64,000 nt of DNA from Macrotis lagotis (lineage: Eukaryota; Chordata; Mammalia; Peramelemorphia; Peramelidae), in NCBI RefSeq assembly GCF_037893015.1, contig NC_133660.1, forward strand, positions 286,227,078-286,291,077, given 5' to 3'. Below the pieces are notes generated by a model. It was given only the letters and a program-made list of their open reading frames with translations. It searched no databases and was not told the origin of the DNA. A program made the position numbers and the translations under genes. Shown piece by piece: positions 1 to 12,912 of the stretch (position 1 is its first letter; each line of letters begins with the position of its first letter).

Positions 1-640
1 ATGCCAACTCTTGGAGTTTCCATTAAGGCTGGTAGTGTAATGGTGGTCATGGGTGTCCATTGCCTTGTTGTGGCTGTTGTTTCACTGTTTATGGTCTTTC
101 TGCTTCTTATCAATGAAATGGGAGCATTCCTTACACTGCTGACCTCCCAGGGCTGCTGAGAGGAAAATGCCCAGAAAAAAACATTGTGAGCCCTATGGAA
201 ATAACTACGCAATCAGTCTCCTTTTGGGAGTAATCATCCACTGAGAGCCTGAGATGTAGAGATGCAACTTTGCTGCCCTCTGGTGGATAGAAGAATAAAA
301 ATACAAACCATCCCTACCTGGCCTCTTCACTTAGGACAGGATTTTGTTTATTTTTGTCTCCCTCCAACCTCCCCAGAACTAAAAATCTCTTGAGGATTAT
401 GTCATAGAACTCTGCTTGGGTTGCATAGAGTAAGGACCAAATATCCATGAACTCAACGTTCATTTGCCTTTGGGAAATACTAGGGTCATTAACTTCCTTT
501 TGTTTTCTTTAAAAAAAATTTTTTTTTTTTAAAGTAGAATTGACAAATGTCAACTTGAAAATTTCTGTGTACAAAGAAGAGGGAAAAGAGGAGCCTATAT
601 AAAACTTTTCTCTTCTATTTTGTAGCTGCTTTGTTTTAAA
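1..640. other. noncoding, nothing recognised
   Basis: AT-rich sequence with only homopolymer runs near 505-532; no exon, RNA gene or repeat identified. Confidence 0.5.
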
Positions 641-646
641 AAAAAT

Positions 647-800
647 GGGGGCAGCTAGGTAGAGCAATGGATAGAGCACGTGCCCTGGAATCAGGAGGAT
701 CTGAGTTCAAATACTGCCTCAGTCACTTAATAATTACCTAGCTGTGTGACCTTGGGCAAGTCACTTAACCCCTCATTCCCTTGCAAAACAAAACAAAACA
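647..800 (+). mobile_element. WSINE1-type CORE-SINE
   Basis: tRNA-like box A (AGAGCAATGGATAGAGCA) and box B (GAGTTCAAATAC), then the TAGCTGTGTGACCTTGGGC tail and an AAAAC-repeat end. Diverged from the young consensus. Confidence 0.9.
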
Positions 801-933
801 GTAAATATTGTGTTTAATGTATTATCAACTGTCTTACTTGGTGCTCGGAATCTGAACTTCCTTTGACTTTCTTCTCTGCATTTATAAAGTTTCATTGACT
901 GCTTTTTCTGCTCCTTATCTTTGTTCTCATCAT

Positions 934-1068
934 TGTCTTCTTCTTCTTCTCCTCCTCCTTCTCCTTCTCCTTTTTCTTTTCCTTCTTCGCCTTCTTCACT
1001 TTCTTCTTCTTCTTTTCCATTTCTTCTCCTCCTTCTTCTCCTCTCTTCTTCTTCCTCCTCCTCCTTCA
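934..1068. repeat. polypyrimidine (CTT/CTC)n tract
   Basis: About 135 bases of almost pure pyrimidine on the plus strand. Its translations give the Leu/Ser- and Glu/Arg-rich open frames here, which are artefacts. Confidence 0.95.
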
Positions 1069-1194
1069 ATTCAAACATTGGTTTTCTAAAAATGCAGGCT
1101 ACATCCTGATCCTCTAATGGGTCACCTCTCATTTGTCTCCTGTCATGCTTGGTTATTGCATTGCCTAGAGTTCTTAAGTCTTTCAAAGCTGTTT

Positions 1195-1680
1195 TCCTTT
1201 ATATTATTTTAGTCATTGCATACACTGCTCTCCTGCCTCTCCTCATTCCCCTCTGTATTAATTCATTGAAGTCTTCCTGGTAAAATCATAATATTTCATT
1301 ACATTCATATGCCACAATTTGTTTGGTCATTCTCCATTTTGGGGGCGCTTAGTCTGTTTCCAGTTCTTTGCTATCACAAAAAGTGCTGATACAAGGATTT
1401 TTGTGAATATCAGTCTTTTCTCTCTCTTTACTTCATTGGAACATAGAAGTGGTATTTTGGGGGTCAAAAATATGCATAGTTGAATTTCTTTGGGTATATT
1501 CCAAACTACTCAATCCATAGCATCACCAACAATTCCTTAATGTACCTGTCCTCCCAAAGCTCTTTGGATAATTGCCTTTTCTCTTGTCATTTTTGCCAAT
1601 TTAATGAGGTAGAACTACAACATTGTTTAATTTGCATTTCTTTGTTATTAATGATTTGGAGCAATTTTTAAATATAAGGT
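1195..1680 (-). mobile_element. old L1 3' fragment, reverse orientation
   Basis: It resembles the reverse-oriented L1 at 46.33-46.87 kb, including the stretch on short hairpin-flanked reads around TTTGCATTTCT near 1632. It is decayed, with many stops and no target duplication identified. Confidence 0.55.
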
Positions 1681-1685
1681 CACAA

Positions 1686-1800
1686 AGATTTAGAGTTGAA
1701 GGGGTGGACCTTAGGGGTCATCAAATCCACCCCCCTCACTTAACAGTTGAGGAAACTGAGACCTAGAGCAGGGAAATCATTAAGTCAAGGTTGATAACTT
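1686..1800 (-). mobile_element. MIR-like fragment
   Basis: CCTTAGGGGTCATCAAATCC and AACAGTTGAGGAAACTGAGA are typical of old mammalian SINE copies. Short and diverged. Confidence 0.5.
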
Positions 1801-1999
1801 GCATTTCTTATTTTGAAAACTTCCTGTTCATATCTTTTGATCATTTATCTTTCCAAGAAAGATTATCATGAGTTTCTTTTATGTCATTGTTACTCAACTT
1901 TGTGGTTCTGGAATAAGAGGAATTGGCAAGCCTTTCAAGAGACTCTTCCTTTTTATGTAGCCACTAGTTTCTGTGTTTTGACCAATGAAATTCCCTTTT

Positions 2000-2003
<4 letters not shown>

Positions 2004-2069
<66 letters not shown>
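2004..2069. repeat. (CT)n microsatellite, about 33 units
   Basis: Uninterrupted CT dinucleotides; open frames across it are only repeat translations. Confidence 0.97.
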
Positions 2070-2071
<2 letters not shown>

Positions 2072-2175
2072 ACTATGCTCTCCCAGTTGGTCAGTGGAAC
2101 TTGGTCCCACTCTTCTGTTTCCAACTCTGAAGTCACGTGGGTCACTGGAAGACAACATGAAGTAGAAGCATGTCA

Positions 2176-2315
2176 ACTCAGATCAGAGGAGCCCTGAGAC
2201 TGAATCCTAGCTCTGCCACTTCTGTGAGACCTCTGGAAAGTTACTTTATTATTCTGTGCCTCTGTTTCCTTCTTTGCAAAATAGAAGTTTGGTCTAGAAA
2301 CCTTCTAAGTCAGGT
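2176..2315 (+). mobile_element. MIR
   Basis: GAATCCTAGCTCTGCCACTT, then TCTGTGCCTCTGTTTCCTTC and GCAAAATAG, the forward MIR core. Confidence 0.7.
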
Positions 2316-2673
2316 GTTCTCAACCTCTCTTGTGTCATATATACACCTAAAGGCTTGTCATGGTCTATGAAACCCAGGCTAAGACCCTCTGTCCTAAGAT
2401 TTTTCAACTGTATTATCTCCAATCCCTCTTTAACTCTTCATATCTCTTCTTTCTTTTGGTTAGTGCCTGCTTTTGGTGTGCAGCAAACAAGCTCAATCCT
2501 TCCTAGCTCAAAGTACGCAATTAAGAAATGCTTATTAAACTGAATTTATTGAATTGAGATCCATAATTTGATCATCAAATTGTTATTGAAAACTGGATGG
2601 AACATACCAATATAAAGGAGTAAATTTTTCATAAACCTAAGCTGGGAGCTTGGACAGAGAGAAGATGGTTGTG

Positions 2674-2695
2674 CATACACACATACATACACACA

Positions 2696-2735
<40 letters not shown>

Positions 2736-2740
2736 TACAC
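2674..2740. repeat. (CA)n microsatellite
   Basis: CA dinucleotides with CATA interruptions at both ends and a roughly 34-bp pure core. Confidence 0.97.
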
Positions 2741-2744
2741 AAGG

Positions 2745-4030
2745 GGCATTGGAAGGAAGCATGTGCAGGTTATGTTCCCCTCCAGGGAACCATGCAGACC
2801 CAAAGATGACAGCAGAAGCATTGTCCTGGTGGTACAGAGCTCCTGGGCTAAGCAGGTTGATTCTGGGAAGCTGGAGAATTCCTGGACAAAGTGGAAACTT
2901 TCCCTTCACTGGCGTCACTTTCTCATTCAGATTCTCTAGGGCTTGGGGGAGGCAGTCAACTTACCGGTGAGTGCTTTCCCATTTTTGATGATGATAGAAA
3001 CCTAGGAAAATATTGTAAATCCTGGTTATCACTTAGTTTTTGAGTCCTTTAGGAATTCATAATAATGGCCTACATTGCTAAAAATTATTTAGTAGCTCCT
3101 TCAGTCATAACTGTCTAATTGTTATAAAAACATTTTTCATCTGTGACAATAAGCATAAACATTTTTGAAGCATTATAGGATTGTTTCTTCAGTGATTTGA
3201 ACCATTTAGATCATGTCTGCAATGATTTTGGTGTTTGTATAGGGCATCCTTCATATGCTGATGGCTTCTGACAAAGCCTAATGTGTTCTTGCAGTTTGTC
3301 AACTTGTCATCACATTGTTTCCAAACTATCAGAAGCCAATTGATTTCCAAGGGTCAGTGGGATGCATACACATGCTTCTACTTGCATTCTGTACACTGTG
3401 ATTGCCACTATCAGTTGTGTAATCATGAGATCACCATGTTAGCAGCACACGTGTTCTTGCAGAACAAATATTAGGCTGTTGAAGACCCCAGTTTCTGGGC
3501 ACGTACAGTCACATTTTCTTGAGTCCATCCTGGACTGACACAGATACTTTTCAGGAGCAGTGTTGCCTCTTATTGAAGTATTAAGACTGATTTCTTTATT
3601 TCCTTTGTATCAGAGTGTCCTATGTTGGGCTGGGTGGTTCCTCTGTATCTCTTTGATGTCCTGGGTAGGTGGAGTTCCTGTTGACAAAGAATGGTCTTAA
3701 GCTCCCTGTGGGACCTTGGACTCTGAGTGAACATGAACACTATTGGAGCCTCATCCCCAGTTGACCCTCCAACCTCCACATATCTGTGCTCACCACCTCT
3801 ATTATCCTCATCCCAGTCTCAAGTCCTGTCAGCACTACTCACCTGGATTGGGGGGTGAGGGGGGCTGCCATCCTCTCTTTGACTTTAGGAACCAGTCTGT
3901 CTTCTGCCCTGAGCTTTTTCTGATACAATACACTGGCTACACCATGGGGTCATCCGATCTGTGGATCTTCCACTTCAGTTGCTGGAGCAGCTTCTCTTCC
4001 ACAGTGCCTGGGTTTGTCTCCCTTCAACTA
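2745..4030. other. intergenic, nothing recognised
   Basis: Frames up to 115 codons occur around 3743-4090, without splice context or protein similarity; the last part runs into the L1 target site. Confidence 0.45.
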
Positions 4031-4046
4031 CAAAACTTTTGGGATT

Positions 4047-5987
4047 CCTGGGAAATGTCAACTGCTCATGGACAGGCCAAGCTAATATAATAAAAATGAC
4101 AATTTTACCTAAATTAAACTACTTATTTAGTGCCCTACCAATCAAACTTCCAAAAAATTACTTTAATGAGCTAGAAAAAATTGTAACTAAATACATACGT
4201 AGAAACAAAAAGTCATTACTATCCAGGGATTTATTGAAAAAAGTTCAAAGAAGGTGGCTTAGCCTTACCAGATCTAAAGTTATATTATAAAGCATCAGTC
4301 ATCAAAACTGTCTGGCAGGCTAGGAAATAGAGTAGTGGATCAGTGGAATAGATTAGGTACAAAAGAGACAGCAGGAAATGATTACAAAAATCTGCTGTTT
4401 GATAAACCCAGAGTCCAGCTTCTGGGATAAGAACTCACTCTTTGATAAAAATTGCTGGGGAAACTGGAAGATAGTTTGGCAGAAACTGGATTAGACCAAC
4501 ACCTCACACCCTATAACAAGATAAGATCAAAATGGGAGCAGGGTTTAGACATAAAAGACAATATTTTAAGCCAATTAGGAGATCAAGAAGTAGTTTATCT
4601 GTCATATCTATGGAAAGGGAAGCAGTTTATGACCAAGGAAGAGATGGAGAACATCATTAAAAACAAATTGGCACCAGCCCTGGAGTCAGGAGTACCTGGG
4701 TTCAAATCTGGGCTCAGACACTTAATAATTACCTAGCTGTGTGGCCTTGGGCAAGCCACTTAACCCCACTTGCCTTGCTAAAATCTAAAAAAAACAAACA
4801 AAAACAAAAAACCCCACAAATTAGATAATTTTAATTACATTAAATTAAAAAGCTTTTGCGCAAATAAAACAAAAAAAGATCAAAAAAGATGTAGTAAATT
4901 GGGAAACAATTTTTACAACTAGTATTTCTGACAAAGGATTCATTTCTAAAATATACAGAAAACTGAGTCAAATTTATAAAAAAAAAAAAGGCATTTCCCA
5001 ATTAACAAATGGTCAAAGGATATGCAAAGGCAATTTACAGATGAGCAAATCAAAGTGATCCATAGTCATATGAAAAATTTCTCTAAATTATTTCTGATTA
5101 GAGAAATGCAAATTAAAACAGCTCTGAGGTACCACCTCACACCTCTCAGACTGGCCAATATGACCAGAAAGGACAATGATCAATGCTGGAAGGGATGTGG
5201 GAAATCTGGGACACTAATACATTGTTGGTAGAGCTGTGAACTCATCCAACCTTTCTGGAGAGCAGTCTGGAACTATGCCCAAAGGGCAACAAAAATGTGC
5301 ATACCCTTTGACCCAGCGATACCACTACTGTGTCTATACCCTGAAGAGATGATGAAAAAGGATAAAAACATTACTTGTACAAAAATATATAGAAGCCCTA
5401 TTTGTGGTGGTAAAGAATTGGAAACTGAGTGAATGTCCAACATTTGGGGAATGGCTGAACAAATTATGTTATATGTATGTCATGGAACTCTATTGGGAGT
5501 GGGATGGGAATTCAGGGAAGCCTGGAAAGACTTGCATGATGCTGAGCAAGAGGAGCAGAACCAAAAGAATATTGTATATTCTAACAGCAACAGGGGGTGA
5601 TGATCAACCTTGATAGACTTGCTTATTTCATCAATGCAACAATGCAACAATCAGGGGCAATTTTAGAGTATCTGTAATGGAAAATACCATTTCTATCCAG
5701 AGAAAGAACTTTGGAGTCTAAACAAAGACCAAAGTCTATTGCCTTCAATTTTTTTAAGAAAGTATTTACGGACAATATAACATTGCTATCTCTAATATTT
5801 TATTTTCTCCTCAGGGATATGATTTCTTTCTCAACACATTCAGTTTTGATCTGCAGGTGATGGGGGAGGGAAGGGAGGGTGGGGGAAAAATTGTAAAATT
5901 CAAAACCTTACAAAAATAATAGAAACTACCATTGTATATAATTGGAAACTAATAAAATATTTAAAAAATAAAGAAATACAAATTAAA
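4047..5987 (+). mobile_element. 5'-truncated L1 (ORF2 C-terminus and 3' end)
   Basis: Translated segments match the L1 ORF2 C-terminal region: [31 protein letters not shown] and a later Cys-containing segment (KDNDQCWKGCGKS). A marsupial-type L1 3' UTR with a G-rich tract follows, then an A-rich tail. Frames are broken at several points. Flanking AAAACTTTTGGGATT (4032-4046) and AAAACCTTTGGGATT (5988-6002) form a 15-bp target duplication with one mismatch, which fixes the boundaries. A SINE is nested at 4670-4815. Confidence 0.88.
4670..4815 (+). mobile_element. WSINE1-type SINE nested in L1
   Basis: Missing the first ~35 bp of the head. ACAAATT duplicates flank it (4663-4669, 4816-4822), and the L1 sequence continues seamlessly on both sides. 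Confidence 0.92.
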
Positions 5988-6170
5988 AAAACCTTTGGGA
6001 TTTTGCCCTCTGGTCTGGATGTCTCTGAAATTTTCCTCATAAGAAGATTTGGGATTAATCCAAAGATGTGGTTAACATCAGCAACAGAAGAGTCAGAATC
6101 AGAGATGGCTGGGATACAATACTCTTTGGGGAAGAAGGAGGGTCAGAAGGCTAGCAATAATAAATAAGGA

Positions 6171-6346
6171 TGGGTGGCTAGGTGGCACAGTGGATAGAGC
6201 ACCGGCTCTGGAGTCAGGAGGACCTGAGTTCAAATCTGACCTCAGACACTTGATAACGACCTAGCTGTGTGGCCTTGGGCAAGCCACTTAACCCCACTGC
6301 CTTGCTAAAACCTAAATTATAATAATAATAACAATAATAATAAATA
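6171..6346 (+). mobile_element. WSINE1-type SINE with (TAA)n tail
   Basis: Full-length head and core, ending in an AAT-rich tail that begins near 6315. AATAATAAATAA-GGATGGG occurs on both sides, consistent with a target duplication. Confidence 0.9.
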
Positions 6347-6403
6347 ATAGGGATGGGATGAAGTAATCCAATTCTATTTTTACCACAGAAATAGGGCTCA
6401 AGG

Positions 6404-6571
6404 TCAACTAGGTGGCGCAACGGATAGAACACTGGCTCTGGAGTCAGGAAGAACTGAGTTCAAACTTGGCCTCAGACACTTAAGGGTTAATTGTGTGACC
6501 TTGGGAAAGTCACTTAACCTTGAATTGCCTTGCAAAACTAAAAACTAAAGCAAATAACAAACAAACAAAAA
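6404..6571 (+). mobile_element. WSINE1-type SINE, older copy
   Basis: Head GGTGGCGCAACGGATAGAAC and core are recognisable, but the box B region and tail are diverged. It lies 58 bp after the previous SINE, same strand. Confidence 0.88.
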
Positions 6572-6599
6572 GAAATAGGCTTAAGAGTTGAGGAAAGGG

Positions 6600-8340
6600 G
6601 ACAAAAATAGAGATGTTCTATTCCCTTCATAACTAAGGCTGTTTGGAAGGCTATTAGTATTAGCAATACCTCTGAGGTCACATAAGGATTCAAGTGATTC
6701 TATTCCACATTACACTGTAACCCACTGAAAAAAGATAACATTAATGTTTACTTCTAAAATAGCATTTGTGTTATCTAATGTACCCAATTTATTGGTCAAA
6801 AACCAAATTGTTAAACAAGATTATCCCAAAGGGAAAAAAAAGATTGATTTAAATTTATTCCTTTCTTATGTTACTATTTTTCTATGTGGTGGATTTTCAG
6901 ATAAATTTGATGACAACATTGGTTACTCATTCAGTAGTTTTTATAACAGTGTAGCTGGTGTGTTTGCAATGGAAGAGAAAGAGAATCTTCCCTTGCAAAA
7001 GTTTGATTGCATGAAATCTTGGATTACTTTTAAAAATTCACACTGAATATCTATATTCTATAATGATATTCATAAATTTAGAGTTTTCACCATTGTAGGT
7101 AGAATAAAAAATTATTTTTATATATAAAATTATCTTTATTTTATAGTTATAGAAATAATTCATAAATAAAATTATATAATGTTAATTTTAATTTGCAGAT
7201 TTTTTTTTCTGGGCAAAAGTTATCAGTGTAGTTGATATAAACATTTAGTGAATAAATCTAAAAGAATATTGTGAGTGGTATACTAAATCACCCTGGGATT
7301 CACAACATATTTCTTGTTGCTGTTGAAAGAACTCAGAATAACAACAAAAAATGTTAGGAATCACTGTCTGAGAGGACAGTATAGGTCCCTGCAAAGTGGG
7401 GCTACTGGGTGACATTATAAGATATGGATCATTATTTGAAGACCACTGATGGGACACTGAAACACTGATGATCAGCCACCTCTCCTTATGGCCTGTAAGA
7501 AAAAAAAATGGTGGCCCAATACTTGGATTTTTAAGGATTCTGCAGATTCTTCCAGAAGAACTTCAGGGGTTGAGTGGGGGACAGTTGGAGTTGGAGAAGA
7601 ACAGACTTTTTAGCAAACTCCAAAGGATATTTTCCTTTGAAAGGAGTCAGTCCCAGTGGAGACTGGGTGGGAAGCTATGGGAAAGGAGGATTCCTAAGAA
7701 CTAAACCGAACCCTCAGAGTTTCCCAATTCAGGGCCTTTAGTTGAGGCAGGAATGGAGCTGAGACTGAGTATCTTATTTTTCTCTCTTAGTTTCTTGGTT
7801 CCACAGTACTTGAAAATATAGCTTTATGTATATTTTCTGTGAGGTAAAATATCTCAAATCCAATGATCTATATAGAGTGCAGCCTATATTGGGGGCAGGT
7901 TTTAGGGGCCCTATCACCCACACTTGGGACACATGATCCACACCCGATACCTAAATTTCATTTTGGAGACTTTTTTGGGTTAATCCAATCAATGAGGCAA
8001 AGAATGGGAAACTCACCCTTTAAGGTCAAACCTCCAAGGATGAGATCCATTCTCTCTAAGATCCTGAGCCATGAGTGGTACATGTGTATTTGTTTTTCTT
8101 TGGTAAAATGTAAGCTCCTTAAGAATATGGATGGTTTCATTTTAATCTTTCTAGGGCCACATTGGGGGGATTCTATAGAGACACTAAATAAATGTGGACC
8201 GATTGGATTCTTTAGTAACTCTCCATCATTTCTCTTTGCAGGGCACTCCCAGAGTGGTACTCCAAGTCTGAAGAACTGCATAGGTCTCCGAAGGGAGGGG
8301 AGAGCTCCTCAGAGAGGGGAGGAGACCTGAGTACTTATGT
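6600..8340. other. intergenic, nothing recognised
   Basis: A 155-codon plus-strand frame at 7863-8330 and a 107-codon antisense frame overlap in moderate-GC sequence. Neither shows domains, exon borders or similarity I recognise. Confidence 0.4.
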
Positions 8341-8349
8341 GGGGGGCCC

Positions 8350-9170
8350 AAACCTTTTTTTTGGCTGTGATAGTGATGCAGGAGAACCCTAGACAGAGAG
8401 AGAAATAATCATAATCTTTTTCTTTTCCTGTATTACAGACAAATATTGTAATCCATACAAAATTGTTATCTTTTCCTATATTGTTATAATGCTTTCCTTT
8501 CTGTATTGACCTTGTACTGACAAGGCAAACCCCCTATTAGCAAGGAATGCACTTTACAGAGGTCCCTTTCTCAATTAGCCAACCCTTTGCCAAAAAAACC
8601 TGTTAAAACAGTTAATCTTAAAAAAAAAAAAACCCTTTAACCCTTCTCCATTCTCCCTTGTGCTAACAAAGACTCTGCCCCTCGACTAGACTGGTACTGG
8701 AGTTGGGGTGTCATAAATTCCTTAAGGCTAAAATAGAACTCTGAACTAAAGCTCTCTCCAGACATGAGCAGGGACACTACCTTATGTCATATCTTAAACC
8801 CTCAGGACTCCTCCCTGGTATCCCTCCCATCCCACATACCCCTCCCTTTAAAAAGTTTTGTCCCTCTCTATCAGACTGCTACCCTCAGCCTAGGCGCCAG
8901 CCCCTGGCAGCTGCTCCTCACTTCTCTTCTCCCCACTCCCTTCTTAACTGTCCTGACTGTGCTGCTACTATTTTCAGCCCAGTTATTCCTGCCTTCTCAT
9001 CTTTCTCCTCTGCCCTCCCCGCCACCCCGCCACTATCTCTATTAAAAAAAACTCTACCTCACCGTCTCAAAGAATTTTATGAATTTACTTGTAACTTTTT
9101 TCAGTCACCAGTGAATTAAAATTTGTGGTCCTTCTCACACTCCTGGGTGGGAGAGCTGTGTGGCCAGAGA
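8350..9170 (+). other. possible LTR-like segment, unproven
   Basis: Contains TTAAAATTTGTGGTCC and CACACTCCTGGGTGGGAGAG near 9116-9155, reminiscent of the end of gammaretroviral-type LTRs, with a pyrimidine-rich stretch before it. No terminal dinucleotides, target duplication or retroviral genes could be fixed. Confidence 0.2.
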
Positions 9171-10870
9171 ACAGGTCTTTGCAAGCCCCCTCCTCCAGCC
9201 GTGTCTACCTTTTAGACACCTGCCCTCTAGTCAGTGCTCACCAGCCTGAATACCTCTGTTAGCCTTAAGACAGAAAAGCCCCCCCCCCCTTTGATGGAGG
9301 CCTAGATGCAAACCAAATTCTGATATCCACAGGGAACAGCCTGGATGGGGCATGAGCCAGGGGAAACACTGGGCAACCCTCTCAAGTGAATTAGTCCCAT
9401 TTTCCTATTGCTTCACTCTACCCCTAATCAAACCTGCAGTTCCCCAGACTCCATTCCATTTCCCCTTGTGTAGCTTCCTTCTAGATCCGAACATTCAGTC
9501 CTTGGTCTTCACAACCACCTCTAAAAGCTTGAGTTTTCTGGACGAGCCTCCTCTCCGAGTGCTCTTACCCAGGCCAGAGATCTTTTCCTCACTGATCTAC
9601 ACACATCTACTCTTTTCCTAGTACAATGTAAGTCGAGGCAGAGACTGTCTCTGGTTTTGCCTTTCCATTCTCCCAACCTAGCACATGGCTGGCAATCAAT
9701 GGTGTGGTTGTGGAAGGGGCCCAAGTCCATCCCTGTGATCAGACTGGGGTTTCTTTTTGCCAGCTGATCCTGGATTGGCATGCAAGGTGGGGCAGTAAAG
9801 CAGTTTTGTCTGGGTCTGCACTGGGCAGAAGAGCTTGGCTCTGGGGAAAAGGAAAGAGATTGGAAGAAGTTTCACCAAAAACATGAATTAGGGGGGTCAC
9901 CCAGACTTGATTTCTTGGTCGACAGAGTCTGGAGAATCATTCAACATGGGGAAACATTACCTACCAGCTGCACCTTGATTACACTTAAGAAAACCCTTTT
10001 TTCCTGCACAGCCCTCCAGAAAATTCTTCTCTTGTGGAAGTCTTTCTCCCCACAGGCAAAGGGGTTAAGCCCTTTTCTCAATCACAAAATGTTCCTGAGT
10101 TTATTTCCTCTAACTCTGGAGAACAAAGAGAGGGATTTCTGCTTCTGAAACCCGGACCAGGCGAGATAACAAAGCCAGGGAAAACACACGGCTGTTCTTT
10201 GAAAATACACTTTTATTGGTGCATAGAGAATGTTGATTAGCTTCTTATAGACTAATGAGGGAGAGCTGCCCAGCAGTAGAAATTTCACAGTAGAATGTTA
10301 TTTCCAATAAAGAGAATCTGAGGAACAATTCCTCCTAAGAGCAGTAGCTTATTCCTCATCATGCTGAAACACCCAAAGGGTGTTCAGATTTTCAGGTGAG
10401 GGGGAGAAAGGGGCCAAACTCAAAATGAAGCATTGACTTTGTGGGATCTAAACAACTCCAGTCACCCTGCTCCCTGGTTCCTTGGCCTCCTGGGATAGTT
10501 GAAGTTACAGGTGATGCTGACAGGCCTGCATTAGTGGAAGCTGTTTCAGGTTCAGAGTAGGTAGGTGTAGCTGGCTGGAATTCTTTCTTTGAACCTGGGG
10601 AATCCTGTCAACAGATCTGGAGTCTTGTGCAACTTCCCCCTTTTTCTAGATGAGTCTCCCTGGATACTATTGATGAGTTCAGGCACGGGTATAGTGCTCA
10701 CATGCACCTGTCTCTGGTTGCTGGGATGATGTCTATTGTTGGGGAACTATCTGACAAGAGCAGAATGGGGTTTTTCTTCTCAGGGCCTTTTCTGTGATAG
10801 GACTGACCTTCCAAGGCTTTCCTGGAACCCAGATCACAGAGATTGCTTAATCCAGTGGGGTCCCTAAGGG
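9170..10870. other. intergenic, nothing recognised
   Basis: Unique-looking sequence with several medium frames (for example 9780-10148) in both directions; none looks conserved. Confidence 0.4.
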
Positions 10871-11310
10871 TCTCTTCCTATTTTTACAGTGAAGGTTGTT
10901 AACTTCTATTCCTACCTGTCTTGTCCTCTCTTCTGGATCCTTAAATGTTATATTAAAAATAGAACGAGTAGCTCCATTTTGCCTTTATCCACCATTTTGT
11001 GGAGTTCCAACTTCTGATCATGGGAAGGTCACAAGACTAACCCTCTCACCTCAGTGTTTCCTGATCCTCTTCCATAAGGAACAAGGTAGCTCTGTTGCTG
11101 CATGCTGGTTTTTCCTCCTTTAACTGTATATTAATGGTGTAGAAATCAAGGTTCTAGGTACTTGCAAGGACCATGAGCCTTGGGTCTGATTTGGTTTTGC
11201 AACTGGCTTCATTTCTAAATAATTGTCTAGAGGAGGTTGGTGTTTTTATTCCACCTTAACAGTTATGGCAACCATGAAAGGACTGAGCCTACAAGTCTCC
11301 ATGGGATACT
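10870..11310 (+). mobile_element. LTR-like repeat, copy 1
   Basis: It is homologous to 16.99-17.25 kb over at least 250 bp in the same orientation (GGTCACAAGACTAACC, CCTCAGTGTTTCCTGATCC, CCATAAGGAACAAG). The element class is inferred only; no internal retroviral genes are seen beside it. Confidence 0.45.
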
Positions 11311-11718
11311 GAGATCTTAGCCAAAGGAACACCTTGGGGGCTTTGGTAAGATCTCTCCCCATGGACTTTCTTGGTGGAGAACCACCTATCCCAGGATCTG
11401 ATCAGGAAACCATGGGTACAGGCTCAAGAGAGCTGACAGATCCTCTTATTGGCCTGAGATTGGGAAAGCGGAATGAGAGATCCCAATTTATGCAAAGATC
11501 AATCTGAGATATATAAGAATCTTGGATTCTAAATTTGACCTGAAGAAGGAACTTTCTATTACTGCAAGTTAAAGGCTTTGAAATTACTTTTGGAAAATTG
11601 TGAGCAACCTTGACAGCAATACTTCTATGTATATATATTCTGTGCTTTGTGACTTGGCAAATCTAATTTCTTATGGTCTGATCAGCCAAAGGAAAAAGTG
11701 TAAAGAGTGAAAACTTTT

Positions 11719-11862
11719 GGGGTGGTTAGGTGACCTAGTGGATAGAGCATCGGCCCTTGAGTCAGTAGTGCCTGGGTTCAAATCTGGCCTCAGACACATA
11801 ATAACCTAGCTGTGTGACCTTGGGTAAGTCAATAAATCCCATTGCCCTGCCCCCCCCCAAGT
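11719..11862 (+). mobile_element. WSINE1-type SINE
   Basis: Flanked by exact GTGAAAACTTTT duplicates at 11707-11718 and 11863-11874. The tail is a C-rich run in place of poly(A). Confidence 0.92.
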
Positions 11863-12079
11863 GTGAAAACTTTTCTGAGGAACTTTTTTTCTTTTTTTAA
11901 AAAATTTATTTATTTATTCTTATTTTGAACAAATGATGTTTTTTATACATTACTAAAATATTCTTGTTTAAGAGTAAACATAATACCCCCTCCCCCCCCA
12001 AAATATAGACCAACATGAGCGATAAAGTAGAGAGAAAAAATTTAAAATGAAAATGAAAAATAATAAAAATAATAATAGT

Positions 12080-12234
12080 AGGTGTAGCCAAGTGGCACAG
12101 TGGACAGAGCACCAGCCCTGGGGCCAGGAGCACCTGAACCCAAATCTGGCCCCAGAGATCCAACAATCACCTGACTGTGTGACCCTGGGTAAGCCACCCC
12201 AACCCCATTGCCTTGCAAAAACCAAAAAAAAAGG
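12080..12234 (+). mobile_element. WSINE1-type SINE, diverged
   Basis: Carries many C substitutions (GGGGCCAGGAGCACCTGAAC) but keeps the box A and tail motifs. An AAT-rich tract follows. Confidence 0.85.
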
Positions 12235-12254
12235 ATCCATAATAAAATAAAATA

Positions 12255-12278
12255 GTAATAATAATAATAATAATAATG
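12255..12278. repeat. (TAA)n microsatellite
   Basis: About eight TAA units between two SINE copies, probably derived from a SINE tail. Confidence 0.85.
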
Positions 12279-12342
12279 GTGATCAGGTGGCAGACAGAGC
12301 ACCGGCTTTGGAGCCAGGAGCACTGGGGTCCAAATCCAGCTG
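12279..12342 (+). mobile_element. WSINE1-type SINE, 5' fragment
   Basis: Only the head (AGAGCACCGGCTTTGGAGCC) through box B remains; the core and tail are missing. It follows a (TAA)n stretch. Confidence 0.75.
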
Positions 12343-12789
12343 AGGAACTTTTAAAGTCTTGAGAAAGTGTCTCTGTAATTCTAAGTCTAAGTTGGAGATT
12401 GCAGAGATTAACACAGAGAAAATCTTTTTTCCCAAATCTACAGAAATTGATGACACTGTAAATGGTTAAATCTGTGACTAAAATGTAATTTTCCTATTGT
12501 GAATTTCCAAATAATGGTTTGAATATGACAAAAATCTCATGAGTTAACTTCTAGAATTTGCCCTAATAAGGAACGTGTATTCCCCCAGAATTTGGTCTTA
12601 AGTACAAAGAGAAATTAGGTTAACATACATGTTTAACAATTCTAAGTTCTGCAGTCAAATGCATATTTGCATAGAGGTGTGGTCCAGATGGAAACTAAGC
12701 CCTCCAGAATGAGATCTTTGGACACATTTATAAGAAGCAGACAAAGAATTATAAAATTATTGGAAGCAATCAATAAAATTATGTAATCA

Positions 12790-12912
12790 AAGGGAAGCTA
12801 GGTGGTGCAGTGGATAGAGCACCAGGAGGACCAGAGTTCAAATCCAGCCTCAGATACTTAACTGTGTTTCCTTGGGCAAGTCATTTAACCCTACTGCCTT
12901 GGAAAAAATAAA
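12790..12912 (+). mobile_element. WSINE1-type SINE with internal deletion
   Basis: The head and tail are present, but part of the region between CACC and AGGAGGACC and part of the core are deleted. AAAATTATGTA-TCA-AAA occurs on both sides. Confidence 0.88.

Noticed and set aside
773..1186. 137-codon Glu-rich minus frame
   Set aside because: Translation of the CTT/CTC tract joined to SINE sequence.
3743..4090. 115-codon plus frame
   Set aside because: Its end is the start of the truncated L1; the upstream part has no similarity or exon structure.
7863..8330. 155-codon plus frame
   Set aside because: No domains, splice signals or similarity, and an overlapping antisense frame of similar length.
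10600..10900. Minus-strand sequence faintly like a retroviral pol/env junction
   Set aside because: Stops in every frame and no conserved motif; the resemblance could be chance.
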